DNA of 64,000 nt, from the NCBI RefSeq assembly GCF_000620785.1, contig NZ_JIAI01000002.1, forward strand, positions 62,001 through 126,000. Direction: 5' to 3'. Each line of letters opens with the position of its first letter. Within the stretch, counting starts at the first letter, position 1. The notes under the pieces were generated by a model. It was not told where the DNA came from, did no database searches, and was given only the letters and a program-made list of their open reading frames with translations. Positions 17,189-25,344 of the stretch are shown piece after piece. The DNA comes from Actinospineispora acaciae DSM 45401 (lineage in GTDB: Bacteria > Actinomycetota > Actinomycetes > Mycobacteriales > Pseudonocardiaceae). Position numbers and translations under genes: made by a program.

Positions 17189-18230
17189 GATCGAGCAGGC
17201 GGGCCTGCGGACCCTGGACCGGGTGATCGTCGAGTACCTGCAGGGCGGGGCCGGCGCGGAGCTCACGCTCGCCCGCAACCGGTCGGACTTCGACCGGATC
17301 CGGTTCGTGCCACGGGTCATGTCGGGGCGGCCGTACCCGTCGACGGCCACCACGCTGCTCGGCGTCGACCTGCGGATACCCGTCATGACGGCGCCGTTCG
17401 GCTCGGACGGGTACTTCCATGCGGACGGCCACCTGGCGGTGGCGCGCGCCAACGAGCGGTTCGGGACCTGCGGCATCGTCCCGGAGGCCGGCACGTTCTC
17501 GGCCGAGCAGGTGGCCGAGGCCGCGCCGAAGGCGGCGACGTTCGGCCAGCTGCACCCGATGGGCAGCGAGGCGAACTTCCGGTCGATGGTGCGGCGCTAC
17601 GTCGACGCCGGGTACCGCGGCCTGGTGCTGACCCTGGACTGCCCGACGCCCGGTTGGCGCGAGCATTTCCTGCTCAACGACTTCACGGTGGACAGCCGGG
17701 TCGTCTCCGGCAACTACCCGCCCGGTGCCGAGATCGACATGGAGCGCGCCCTCGAACAGCTCAACCCGCGTGGCGAGCCGCCCTGGAGCTGGGACAAGCT
17801 CGGCTCGCTGCTCGCGGAGTACCCGCTGCCGTGGCTGGCCAAGGGCGTGCTGACCCCCGAGGACGCGCTCGCGGCGCTCGACGCCGGCGCCGCCGGGGTG
17901 GTCGTGTCCAACCACGGCGGGCGCCAGCTCGACGGCGTGCGCTCGACGATCGAGGCCCTGGAGCCGATCGCCTCGGCCGTCGGTGGCCGGGGGCCGGTCG
18001 TGCTGGACAGCGGCATCAGGCGCGGCAGCGATGTCGTGAAGGCCATCGCCCTCGGGGCGGACGCGGTGCTGATCGGCCGGCTCGCGGCGTACGGGATCGC
18101 CGCGGCCGGGGAGCACGGCGCCCACCAGGTACTGGACCTGCTGCGCAGGGAGATCGAGACGGTCCTGGTGCTGCTGGGCCGGGGCGACATCACCGACCTC
18201 GATCGCGCCGCCGTCGAATGGGAGGAGTGA
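17121..18230 (+). CDS. FMN-dependent alpha-hydroxy-acid oxidase/dehydrogenase
   Basis: A 369-residue TIM-barrel flavoprotein of the lactate oxidase/glycolate oxidase/mandelate dehydrogenase family. The FMN and catalytic segment VSNHGGRQLDG holds the active His near 265 and Arg. VVLDSGIRRGSDVVKA and ALGADAVLIGR bind the phosphate. Unlike membrane-bound mandelate dehydrogenase it lacks an inserted hydrophobic loop. Hydroxymandelate oxidase in glycopeptide pathways and MftD in mycofactocin maturation show that the family oxidises alpha-hydroxy acids and can also oxidise an alpha-amine. Here it might act on the released amino acid or its hydroxy-acid derivative; which is unknown. The start lies inside the thioesterase gene; an in-frame ATG at 17133 is an alternative. 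The stop overlaps the next ATG. Confidence 0.85.
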   Translation: MRKTMTSRTTSNHEGIRLRTLSEIEQAGLRTLDRVIVEYLQGGAGAELTLARNRSDFDRIRFVPRVMSGRPYPSTATTLLGVDLRIPVMTAPFGSDGYFHADGHLAVARANERFGTCGIVPEAGTFSAEQVAEAAPKAATFGQLHPMGSEANFRSMVRRYVDAGYRGLVLTLDCPTPGWREHFLLNDFTVDSRVVSGNYPPGAEIDMERALEQLNPRGEPPWSWDKLGSLLAEYPLPWLAKGVLTPEDALAALDAGAAGVVVSNHGGRQLDGVRSTIEALEPIASAVGGRGPVVLDSGIRRGSDVVKAIALGADAVLIGRLAAYGIAAAGEHGAHQVLDLLRREIETVLVLLGRGDITDLDRAAVEWEE

Positions 18231-18568
18231 TGGAGGAGGCCATCGTCGCGGTGTACCGATCGATCGACCGCCGCGACTGGGACGCGCTGGAGAGGCTGCT
18301 CAGCCCGGACGTCGTGTACAGCCGCCCGGGGCATCCGGACTTTGCCGGTCGCGCGGACTTCGTCCACTTCTACCGGAACGATCGGAAGATCGACAGCGGC
18401 CGGCACTCGCTGCGGGCGATCGTCGTGGACGGTTCGCTGGGGTGCTGTTGGGGGACCTTCGACGGGGTGGCCAGCGACGGCGAGAAGATCGACATCCTGT
18501 TCACGGACTGGTACACGTTCGAGGACGGTCTGGTCCGCACCCGTCGCACCTTCATCTCCGCGCGCTAG
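18230..18568 (+). CDS. SnoaL/NTF2-like small protein
   Basis: A 112-residue NTF2-fold protein: an N-terminal helix pair (AIVAVYRSIDRRDWDALERLLSPDVVY), the loop GHPDFAGRADFVHFYRND, and four closing strands ending LFTDWYTFEDGLVRTRRTF. Members of this superfamily act as cyclases, isomerases or hydroxylase-like catalysts in natural-product pathways, or simply bind ligands. No catalytic set can be assigned. The ATG shares a base with the stop of the FMN oxidase gene, behind GGAGGAG, so it belongs to the same transcript. It is the last gene of the biosynthetic run; the next gene starts 75 bp later with its own ribosome site. Confidence 0.75.
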   Translation: MEEAIVAVYRSIDRRDWDALERLLSPDVVYSRPGHPDFAGRADFVHFYRNDRKIDSGRHSLRAIVVDGSLGCCWGTFDGVASDGEKIDILFTDWYTFEDGLVRTRRTFISAR

Positions 18569-18642
18569 CGGCGCGTGTAGTAGCTTGGACGGTCGGCGCT
18601 TGGGTGCAACATGTCGATGTCCGGGCGCCTTGGAGGGCGGTT

Positions 18643-19476
18643 GTGAAGGCGCGCGAGCTGATCTTCGACATCTTCGGTGACCACCTGCGGTACCGGGGCG
18701 GCGAGGCGCGGCTGCGTGATCTGTCGTCGCTGATGGGCAGCCTCGACGTGCCGGAGACGACGGTGCGGGTGCTGGTGACGCGGCTGCGCAAGGAGGGCTG
18801 GCTGACCAGCCGCCGCGACGGCCGCGAGACCATCTACGGGCTGACGGACGCGAGTTGGCGGCTGCTCGACGAGGGTAGGGAGCGGATCTTCAGCCGGGCG
18901 ACCGGGCCGTGGGACGGCCAGTGGCACATGATCATCTACTCGGTGCCGGAGAGCGAGCGCGCGGTCCGTGAGCGGCTGCGCAAGAGGCTGGCCTGGTGTG
19001 GTTTCGGGCCGTTCTCCTCGGCGACCTGGCTGAGCCCGCACGACCGAACGGCGCAGGTCCTGGACGCGTTCGTGGACCAGCCCTCGGTGCAGCTGGACGT
19101 CTTCCGCTCCCGGTCGAAGGGGCTCGACGCGGACCGCTCGATCGCCGCGCGCGCCTGGGATCTCGGCGTCCTCGACGACGCATACGCCGAGTACCTGCGG
19201 GACAACCGCCCGCGCCTGGCGGCCTACCGTGCCGGGCGGCCGGAGGGGGTCGAGGCGTTCGTCGAGCGGATGAGGCTGGTCCACCACTACCGCACGTTCC
19301 CGTTCCGCGACCCCGACCTGCCGCCGGAGCTGCTGCCCGCGGGCTGGCACGGGCGGGTCGCGCACGAGGTGTTCCTGGAGGCCCACGGGCTGCTCCGCGC
19401 GGAGGCCGAGGCGTACGTGGACTCGGTCACCGAGGCGCCGGAGACGGGGCCGGCCGCCGAGCGCGAGGCCGGCTGA
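18643..19476 (+). CDS. PaaX-family transcriptional regulator
   Basis: A 277-residue regulator. The N-terminal winged helix (ELIFDIFGDHLRYRGGEARLRDLSSLMGSL, then ETTVRVLVTRLRKEGWLTSRR) matches the PaaX HTH. The central block GPWDGQWHMIIYSVPESER and RLRKRLAWCGFGPFSSATWLSPHD are the PaaX-like signature, and the C-terminal domain ends with GWHGRVAHEVFLEAH. PaaX represses phenylacetate catabolism and responds to phenylacetyl-CoA; relatives control other aromatic and non-aromatic pathways. The GTG at 18643 follows GGAGGG. It lies between the biosynthetic genes and an aromatic-acid transporter gene, so either could be its target. No phenylacetate genes are in the window. Confidence 0.85.
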   Translation: MKARELIFDIFGDHLRYRGGEARLRDLSSLMGSLDVPETTVRVLVTRLRKEGWLTSRRDGRETIYGLTDASWRLLDEGRERIFSRATGPWDGQWHMIIYSVPESERAVRERLRKRLAWCGFGPFSSATWLSPHDRTAQVLDAFVDQPSVQLDVFRSRSKGLDADRSIAARAWDLGVLDDAYAEYLRDNRPRLAAYRAGRPEGVEAFVERMRLVHHYRTFPFRDPDLPPELLPAGWHGRVAHEVFLEAHGLLRAEAEAYVDSVTEAPETGPAAEREAG

Positions 19477-19563
19477 GCTTCTCACGTTGCACTTGAGGGA
19501 CGGGCGTCTTTTTTCTGTTGTAGGCTGCGCTCGCCGCCAGGACGTGAAGGAGTGTGGTCTCCA

Positions 19564-20895
19564 GTGCCGCCCGCGACGAGCTCCGCCAGCCGTTTGGGAC
19601 CCGGCCGTTTGGGACGCAGCGTCGTTGCGCTGTGCTTCCTGACGATCGTGTTCGACGGCTACGACCTGATCGTCTACGGCTCGGCCGTGCCCAGCCTGCT
19701 CGCCGAGCCCGGCTGGGGGCTCAACCCGGCCGGTGCCGGGGTCATCGGCAGCTACGCCCTGGTCGGGATGTTGATCGGGGCGCTGGCGTCGGGCGCGCTG
19801 TCCGACTCGCTCGGCCGCCGGCGCATCATGCTCGTCGGCGTCACCTGGTTCTCGGCGTTGATGATCGGCTGCGCGCTGGCTCCCGGCCCGGAGCTGCTGG
19901 GCCTGCTGCGGTTCCTGGCCGGGCTCGGGCTCGGTGGGGTGATCCCGTCGGCCATCGCGCTGACCGTGGAGTACGCGCCGCGCGAGCATCGGCAGCTGTA
20001 CAACGCGCTGATGTTCGCCGGCTACTCGGTCGGCGGCGTCGTCGCGGCGCTGCTGGCGCTGTTCCTGCTGGCCGATCACGGGTGGCGGCCGCTGATGGCG
20101 TTCGGCGCGGCGCCGCTGGTGCTGGTGCTGCCGCTGTTGTGGCGGAGGTTGCCGGAGTCGGTGGGTTTCCTGTTGGCGGCCGGGCGCGACGCCGATGCCG
20201 AGGCGCTCGCCGCCCGCTACGGGCTCGACCTGGACGCGGTGCGGCGCGAACGCGCGGCGGCCGGGGGCGGGTCCGGGCCGCGCGCCCTGTTCGGCCGCCG
20301 CCGGCTGCCCGCGACAGTGCTGTTCGGCGCGGCGAGCTTCTGCGGGTTGCTGCTGGTGTACGGGCTCAACACCTGGCTGCCGCAGATCATGCGCAGCGCC
20401 GGGTACCCGCTCGGCTCGGCGCTGAGCTTCCTGCTGGTGCTCAACCTCGGCGCGGTCCTCGGCGCGATTATCACGTCCCGGCTGGCCGACCGCTACGGCC
20501 CGAAGCCGGTCACCTCGGTGGCCTTCCTGCTCGCCACCGCCTGCCTGGTGGTGCTCAGCCAGCGCGTCGACACCGCCGTCCTGCTGGTCGCGGTGGCCAT
20601 CGCCGGGCTGGGCAGCGTCGGGACCCAGGTGCTGGTCAACGGCTACGTGGCGGTGCACCACCCGGCGCCGGTGCGGGCCAGCGCGCTGGGCTGGGCGCTG
20701 GGCGTGGGCCGCGCCGGCGCCATCGTCGGGCCGCTGCTCGGCGGCTGGGTGCTCGCCTCCGGCGTCGGCTTCGAGTGGAACTTCTACGGCTTCGCGGTGC
20801 CGGCGCTGGCCGGCGCGTTGCTGATCGCCCTGGTGCCGCGCGGGCGCACCGCTCGCCAGCCGGTGTCCGCGACCACCTCGGCCTCGGCCGGCTAG
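19564..20895 (+). CDS. MFS transporter, aromatic acid:H+ symporter (AAHS) type
   Basis: A 443-residue, 12-helix MFS protein. Helix 1 carries FDGYDLIVYG, the acidic DGxD motif diagnostic of aromatic-acid symporters such as PcaK and BenK. Loop 2-3 has GALSDSLGRRRIM and helix 4 GLGLGGVIPSAIALTVEYAP. A second loop motif (SRLADRYGPKPV) and GRAGAIVGPLLGGWVL close the protein. Uptake of benzoate-like or hydroxylated aromatic acids is expected. The GTG at 19564 was preferred to the GTG at 19552 because the AAGGAG site (19547-19552) overlaps the latter and lies 11 bases from the former. It follows the PaaX gene on the same strand and may supply an aromatic precursor to the cluster, or serve catabolism elsewhere. 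Confidence 0.85.
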   Translation: MPPATSSASRLGPGRLGRSVVALCFLTIVFDGYDLIVYGSAVPSLLAEPGWGLNPAGAGVIGSYALVGMLIGALASGALSDSLGRRRIMLVGVTWFSALMIGCALAPGPELLGLLRFLAGLGLGGVIPSAIALTVEYAPREHRQLYNALMFAGYSVGGVVAALLALFLLADHGWRPLMAFGAAPLVLVLPLLWRRLPESVGFLLAAGRDADAEALAARYGLDLDAVRRERAAAGGGSGPRALFGRRRLPATVLFGAASFCGLLLVYGLNTWLPQIMRSAGYPLGSALSFLLVLNLGAVLGAIITSRLADRYGPKPVTSVAFLLATACLVVLSQRVDTAVLLVAVAIAGLGSVGTQVLVNGYVAVHHPAPVRASALGWALGVGRAGAIVGPLLGGWVLASGVGFEWNFYGFAVPALAGALLIALVPRGRTARQPVSATTSASAG

Positions 20896-20908
20896 CCCAG
20901 CCTGCCTT

Positions 20909-21541
20909 TCAGGCCATACCCGCCGGGGCCATCCGCTGCTGGATGGCGTGCTCGACCAGCCCGATCAGGGTCTGCTTCGTGGACTCGCGGTCGCGGGCGT
21001 CGCAGGCGACGATCGGCACCGTCGGGTTGATCGTCATGGCCTCGCGCACGTCCTCCGACCGGTGCGTCAGCCGGCCGTCGAACCGGTTCAGCGCCACGAT
21101 GTAGGGCAGGCCCCGGTCCTCGAAGAAGTCCACGGCGGCGAACGAGTCGGCCAGCCGGCGGGTGTCCACCAGCACGACCGCGCCGATCGCGCCCCGGGCC
21201 AGGTCGTCCCACATGAACCAGAACCGGTGCTGGCCGGGGGTGCCGAACAGGTAGAGGATCAGGTCGGCGTCCAGCGACACCCGGCCGAAGTCCATCGCGA
21301 CGGTGGTCGTCCGCTTGTCCGGGATCTGGCTCAGGTCGTCGAACCCGGCGCTGGCCTCGGTCATGACGGCCTCGGTCCGCAGCGGGACGATCTCCGAGAC
21401 CGAGCCCACGAACGTCGTCTTCCCGACGCCGAACCCACCGGCCAGGACGATCTTGGCGGACGTCGTCGCGGCGACCGCGCCTGGCTGCCGGTCATATCTC
21501 GCGCTGTCATATCTGGCGCTGTCATATTTCGCGGAGTCCAC
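20909..21541 (-). CDS. Conservon GTP-binding protein (CvnD-like)
   Basis: A 210-residue small GTPase, last gene of the conservon. The G1 loop GGFGVGKTTFVGSVSEI, the G2-region Thr segment KRTTTVAMDFGRV, the G3 replacement LFGTPGQHRFWFMWDDL and the G4-like ALNRFDG are all visible. CvnD proteins bind GTP and are thought to relay a signal with the other Cvn proteins at the membrane, much like eukaryotic GPCR modules. The N-terminus is odd: residues 2-18 consist of repeating K/R-Y-D-S-A units encoded by 15-bp tandem repeats, so the mature domain effectively starts near residue 27 (TSAKIVLAGGFG). The GTG at 21541 lies 20 bp inside the CvnC-like gene. Confidence 0.9.
   Translation of the reverse strand: MDSAKYDSARYDSARYDRQPGAVAATTSAKIVLAGGFGVGKTTFVGSVSEIVPLRTEAVMTEASAGFDDLSQIPDKRTTTVAMDFGRVSLDADLILYLFGTPGQHRFWFMWDDLARGAIGAVVLVDTRRLADSFAAVDFFEDRGLPYIVALNRFDGRLTHRSEDVREAMTINPTVPIVACDARDRESTKQTLIGLVEHAIQQRMAPAGMA
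21491..21535 (-). repeat. Three 15-bp tandem repeats inside the cvnD start region
   Basis: Three units start GTCATAT on the plus strand: 21491-21505, 21506-21520 and 21521-21535. They differ at one to a few bases and encode the repeating pentapeptide at the CvnD N-terminus. The last unit also covers the end of the CvnC gene, so a copy-number change would alter both the gene overlap and the length of the CvnD tail. Confidence 0.8.
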
Positions 21542-21950
21542 TGAGCACCCTTTCCATCCATGCGAGATCGGGAATGCCGCCGGACGCGGCGATCGAGCGG
21601 TGCACCGTGACGAGGCCCTGCTCGGCCATCTCGACGAGCAGGCCCCTGGTGCTGCCCCACGGCAGCCGCAGCACGGATGCCACCTCGGCCACCGATCGGG
21701 GCCGCCGGCACAGTTCGACGACCGACCGCTGTTCGAGCCCCAGCCAGGCGACGTGGTCGAGGCCGTGCGCGCTGGTGGAGACCAGCGTCTCGACCTCCAG
21801 CCGAGCCGGCCACTCCGGGGCCGACGCAGCCTCGGCCAGGTGGTGGCGGCCGGACGGCTTGTCGGACCAGGTGTCCTCCAGCCGGTAGCCGTCCAACGCG
21901 TCCACGAAGGTCGGATGGTGCGGCTCGTGTTGCCGGTTCGTCCGGGTCAT
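21522..21950 (-). CDS. Conservon DUF742 protein (CvnC-like)
   Basis: A 142-residue DUF742 protein, third gene of the conservon. The C-terminal two thirds form a winged-helix-like domain: LEQRSVVELCRRPRSVAEVASVLRLPWGSTRGLLVEMAEQGLVTVHR. The N-terminal part, including DGYRLEDTWSDKPSGRHHLAEAA, is more variable; DUF742 proteins usually carry an RPYxLTxGRT block there, which is only partly kept. The role in the module is not established. Its start is 16 bp downstream of the CvnB-like stop and its end overlaps the CvnD-like start, which fits a single transcript. Confidence 0.85.
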   Translation of the reverse strand: MTRTNRQHEPHHPTFVDALDGYRLEDTWSDKPSGRHHLAEAASAPEWPARLEVETLVSTSAHGLDHVAWLGLEQRSVVELCRRPRSVAEVASVLRLPWGSTRGLLVEMAEQGLVTVHRSIAASGGIPDLAWMERVLSGLREI

Positions 21951-21966
21951 CTGTTCGGGGCGGGAC

Positions 21967-22362
21967 CTACCGGACCGGGTGCAGCGGCGCGGCGGTGAGC
22001 ACCTGGCCGGCCCGGTCCACGAGCATGGTCATCTCGTACGCCACCAGGCCGAGGTCGGCGTTCGGCGAGGCCAGCACGGTCAGGCAGGAGCCGTCGCTGA
22101 TCGACATGAGCAGCAGCAGGCCGTGCTCCATCTCCACGATGGTCTGGATGACCCCGCCCGCCTCGAAGCACCGCGCGGCGCCCTCGGTCAGGCTGACCAG
22201 GCCGGACGTGACCGCCGCGAGCTGGTCGGCGTGGTCTCGGGGCAGCCGTGGCGTGGCGGTCAGCAGCAGGCCGTCCGTGGAGACCACGATGGCGTGCGCG
22301 ACACCGGGCACCTGGTCGGCGAAGTTGGCGAGCAGCCAGCCGAACTCGCTCTGATCGTTCAA
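21967..22362 (-). CDS. Conservon roadblock/LC7 protein (CvnB-like)
   Basis: A 131-residue roadblock/LC7-domain protein, second gene of the conservon. It starts at TTG (22362), chosen because GGAGGAG lies seven bases upstream and the family N-terminus NDQSEFGWLLANFADQVPGVAHAIVVSTDGLLL follows at once. Further family marks are DHADQLAAVTSGLVSLTEGAARCF and the final strand pair MEHGLLLLMSISDGSCLTVLA. Roadblock proteins such as MglB act as regulators of small GTPases, so the CvnD-like protein is the expected partner. The start overlaps the kinase-like gene stop by four bases, so translation is coupled. Confidence 0.9.
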   Translation of the reverse strand: MNDQSEFGWLLANFADQVPGVAHAIVVSTDGLLLTATPRLPRDHADQLAAVTSGLVSLTEGAARCFEAGGVIQTIVEMEHGLLLLMSISDGSCLTVLASPNADLGLVAYEMTMLVDRAGQVLTAAPLHPVR

Positions 22363-24932
22363 CCTTGCTCTCCTCCGGGACGGGACGGGACGTTCAGGGG
22401 CGTGGCGCGCCAGGTACCGGCCCGGCCCTGGCGCAACCCCTCCTGGTAGCTGGCGAGCAGGCCCCGGGTGCGCTCCGGGCGGCGGGCCGGGACCTCCGGG
22501 GGCTGGACGGCTCCGTTGTCGCCGCCGCCGCGCGGGATGAGCTGCGCCCGGGGCGTCCGCTTGGGCAGGCCGGACGCGGTGAGCTGGGTTTCCGCCGCCT
22601 CCGGCATCGGGCGCAGCGGGTCCGACGCGGTGGCCGACGCGGTGGCCGACGTGGTGGCTGCGGCCTCCGACCGCTCCGTGAACAGCTCGCGGCCGCCGCC
22701 GGACCGGAACCAGGCGGACTCCATCCGCGTGTAGATCGGCGTCTCTTCGGGGTCCGGCGGGCGCGGGGCTGGCTCGGACGGGAAGGGCGGCGGACGCTCG
22801 TCGGTGAGCGGGTCGGCCCCGTTCACCGCGGCAGTCACCGGAGTCACCGGAGTCACCGGGCTCGCCGGGGCGGGCGGCGGCTTCGAGGGGGTGCTCGGGC
22901 GCTGCGCGGGCTCCGACCATGCCGGGCCGCGGCGCGCGGCGGGTGCCTCGCCCCCTCCCCGGTCGGTGGCCGTCGGGGCGGTGACCAGGTCGGGGAGGAC
23001 GTGGACGAACGCCGTGATGCCGGCCCGCGCGCCGAGGGACCGCTCGCTGGCGGCCAGCCGCACCTTGATCCGATGCCGCGCGGCGAGCCGGCCGACCACG
23101 AACAGGCCCATCCGCCGCGAGGTGGACACGTCCAGCTCGGCGGTCCCGGACAGGCGGCGGTTGGCGGCGCTCAGCTCGTTCGCGGTCATGCCGACGCCCT
23201 CGTCGGCGATCTCGACCAGCACCGAGCCGTCGCTGGTGCGGTTGCTGTCGAGCACCACCTGGGTGTCCGGCGGGGAGAAGTTGGTGGCGTTGTCCAGCAG
23301 CTCGGCGACCAGGTGCATCAGGTCCTTCGCGGCGCGGCCCAGGATCAGCGCGTCCGGCGAGGTCCGCACGACCACCCGCTTGTACTGCTCGATCTCGGAC
23401 ACCGCGGCGCGCAGCACGTCGACGACCGGGACCGTCTGGTTCGGCCGGTTGGTGACCTCGCTGCCGGCCAGGATCAGCAGGTTCTCGCTGTTGCGCCGCA
23501 TCCGGGTGGCGAGGTGGTCGAGCTTGAACAGGTTGTCGAGCTGTTCGGCGTCCTGCTCGTTGCGCTCCAGCCGTTCGATCAGCCGCAGCTGGCGTTCGAC
23601 CAGGCCCTGGCTGCGCCGCGAGAGGTTGACGAACATGCCGCTGACGCTGGTCTGCAGGGTGGCCTGCTCGGCGGCCAGCCGCACGGCCTGCCCGTGCACC
23701 GCGTCGAACGCCCGCGCCACCTGCCCGATCTCCTCGGTGCTGGTCACCGGGACGGGCTTGACGGTGACGGCGGGCGTGCGGCCCTCCCGCATGGCGCGCA
23801 CCGCGTTCGGCAGCCGGCGGTTGGCCACCTCCATGGCGGTGCGGCGCAGCACCCGCAGCGGGGTGAGCATCGAGCGGCCGACCCCGTACACGACGCCGGC
23901 GGTGGCCAGCAGGCCGAGCAGCAGCAGCACCGAGTCCAGCCCGGCGGCGCCCCGCGCCCGCTCCTGCCAGGCGACGGCGATCGAGCCGAGCTCCGCCCGC
24001 ACGCCGGCCTCGGTGCCGCGCAGGTCGGCCAGCACGGCGCCGTTCGCCGCGTCCCACTGGCCTCGATCGACGGCCTTGTCGACGCCGCGCGCGCCCGCCC
24101 GTCCCAGCGCGGCCTGCTTGAGCTGCTGGCGCGGCGCGGTGGCGTCGCTCTCCGCCCAGTGCAGCAGCTTGCGCCGCCCGTCGGCCATCCCGACCCAGAG
24201 CTGGCCGGCGGCGGTGGCCAGCCGGGTGTCGGCGGCGCGCACGGTGTCGGCGTCCGGCGGCGTCAGCTCGCCCCGGATGGTGGCCGCCGCGATCACCACC
24301 TGCTGCACCGCGACCTGCTCGGCCGCGGCGGCCAGGGTGGTCAGGTCGAGCGGCAGGCCGGCGGCGGCGGGGACGTATTCTTCTCCACCGCCACCACTCA
24401 GGCGGCGGTCCAGGGCCGCCTCGAACCTGAGCAGCGCGCCGATCAGTCCGGAGTACCGCGCGATCACCGAGGACGCTTCGGCCGCCGGCGCGTCGGCCAC
24501 CTGCTCGCGCAGCGCGGCCAGCTGGGTCAGCTCGTCGATGACCTGGGCGTAGGCGGCCCTCGGCCCGTCGCCCAGGGCGGTCGCGTCCCCGACCGCGCTC
24601 GCCGCCTCGGCGGACCGCTTGTCGGTGGCCGCGAACGCGCCCTGTGGCGGTGGAGAATCGTCGTCCCGTTTGCCCGCGACGTAGACGGCCGCGTGGTACC
24701 GCTCGCGTTGCAGTTCAGCGACGAGCGTCGTTACAGAGTCACGTACAGTGAGATACCGGGCCTGGCCGTCCAGCGCCGTCGCGTCGTCGATCCGGTCGCT
24801 GACCCGCAGCGCGCCCAACGTCATCGCCAGCACGATCGGCACTGTCAGCACCGCCGCCAGCTTGACCGGAAGGCTCCAGTTCCCCGGCAGCAGCCACGCC
24901 CTGCCCGGCGGCGGGTCCTCCGGCGCGCTCAT
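22359..24932 (-). CDS. Conservon sensor histidine kinase-like protein (CvnA-like)
   Basis: An 857-residue membrane sensor. Helix 1 (LPVKLAAVLTVPIVLAMTLGAL) and helix 2 (VLLLLGLLATAGVVYGVG, about 310-330) bracket an extracellular nitrate-sensing (NIT)-like domain rich in helices. A HAMP-like linker follows, then a dimerisation helix with LDNLFKLDHLATRMRRNSENLL and an HATPase domain with LLDNATNFSPPDTQV (N box) and EIADEGVGM (G1 box). About 200 C-terminal residues are Pro/Ala-rich and disordered, ending near LASYQEGLRQGR. The last part, common in CvnA proteins, may bind partners. It heads the operon A-B-C-D. No cytochrome P450 (cvnE) gene follows, so this is a four-gene conservon. Confidence 0.9.
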   Translation of the reverse strand: MSAPEDPPPGRAWLLPGNWSLPVKLAAVLTVPIVLAMTLGALRVSDRIDDATALDGQARYLTVRDSVTTLVAELQRERYHAAVYVAGKRDDDSPPPQGAFAATDKRSAEAASAVGDATALGDGPRAAYAQVIDELTQLAALREQVADAPAAEASSVIARYSGLIGALLRFEAALDRRLSGGGGEEYVPAAAGLPLDLTTLAAAAEQVAVQQVVIAAATIRGELTPPDADTVRAADTRLATAAGQLWVGMADGRRKLLHWAESDATAPRQQLKQAALGRAGARGVDKAVDRGQWDAANGAVLADLRGTEAGVRAELGSIAVAWQERARGAAGLDSVLLLLGLLATAGVVYGVGRSMLTPLRVLRRTAMEVANRRLPNAVRAMREGRTPAVTVKPVPVTSTEEIGQVARAFDAVHGQAVRLAAEQATLQTSVSGMFVNLSRRSQGLVERQLRLIERLERNEQDAEQLDNLFKLDHLATRMRRNSENLLILAGSEVTNRPNQTVPVVDVLRAAVSEIEQYKRVVVRTSPDALILGRAAKDLMHLVAELLDNATNFSPPDTQVVLDSNRTSDGSVLVEIADEGVGMTANELSAANRRLSGTAELDVSTSRRMGLFVVGRLAARHRIKVRLAASERSLGARAGITAFVHVLPDLVTAPTATDRGGGEAPAARRGPAWSEPAQRPSTPSKPPPAPASPVTPVTPVTAAVNGADPLTDERPPPFPSEPAPRPPDPEETPIYTRMESAWFRSGGGRELFTERSEAAATTSATASATASDPLRPMPEAAETQLTASGLPKRTPRAQLIPRGGGDNGAVQPPEVPARRPERTRGLLASYQEGLRQGRAGTWRATPLNVPSRPGGEQG

Positions 24933-24966
24933 AGGCCGGTTGCCCCCCGTCCGCGTCCGCGCCCGG

Positions 24967-25344
24967 TCATTCCTCCGGTCGCGCGGACACCAGCCCTTGC
25001 AGCTCCCCCTCGGTGTAGCCGATGGCCAGCAGGTAGTCGGCGTATGCGAACCGTCTCGCCCGGACCGTCCCGGCGGGCCGGGGGGCGACGACGTACGAGC
25101 GGAACTCGCGCACCGCGGCGACGTAGGCGCGGATGGTCGACGGGGTGCGACCGGTCTCGCGCAGGTGGCATACGTAGCGCTCGATGTCGCCCGAATGCCA
25201 GTTCCATGGGGAGTCTCCAGCGAATCGTTGAAATCGGCGCACGGCGGAAACCCGCCCGCTGATCGTGGTCGGGCTCAGCCGCCGTGCATGCAAATGGCTC
25301 CGCCAGTCCCGGAGTGCCGGCGCGAGGCCGGCGTCGTCCGTCAT
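24967..25344 (-). CDS. Orphan tyrosine-recombinase N-terminal (core-binding) domain protein
   Basis: A 125-residue protein that looks like only the SAM-like core-binding domain of a phage-type integrase. LAPALRDWRSHLHARRLSPTTISGRVSAVRRFQRFAG gives helices 1-2, DIERYVCHLRETGRTPSTIRAYVAAVREFRSYV gives helices 3-4, and the chain ends soon after LQGLVSARPEE. The catalytic domain with R-H-R-Y is absent, and no remnant of it was found between its end (24967) and the conservon start (24932). Its ATG overlaps the stop of the DUF485 gene (ATGA), so it is translationally coupled to the acetate-type transporter genes. It may be a DNA-binding protein derived from a recombinase, or a remnant. The coding quality and coupling argue for a working gene. 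Confidence 0.65.
   Translation of the reverse strand: MTDDAGLAPALRDWRSHLHARRLSPTTISGRVSAVRRFQRFAGDSPWNWHSGDIERYVCHLRETGRTPSTIRAYVAAVREFRSYVVAPRPAGTVRARRFAYADYLLAIGYTEGELQGLVSARPEE

Noticed and set aside
19477-19563. Intrinsic terminator (run of T at about 19510)
   Set aside because: No stable GC-rich stem precedes the T-run; it may only be part of a promoter.
22248-25262. A plus-strand open frame of about 1000 codons opposite the conservon kinase
   Set aside because: Composition is Arg/Gly/Pro/Ala-rich as expected for the antisense of a GC-rich gene, with no domains; the minus strand encodes a complete kinase, roadblock and DUF742 series.
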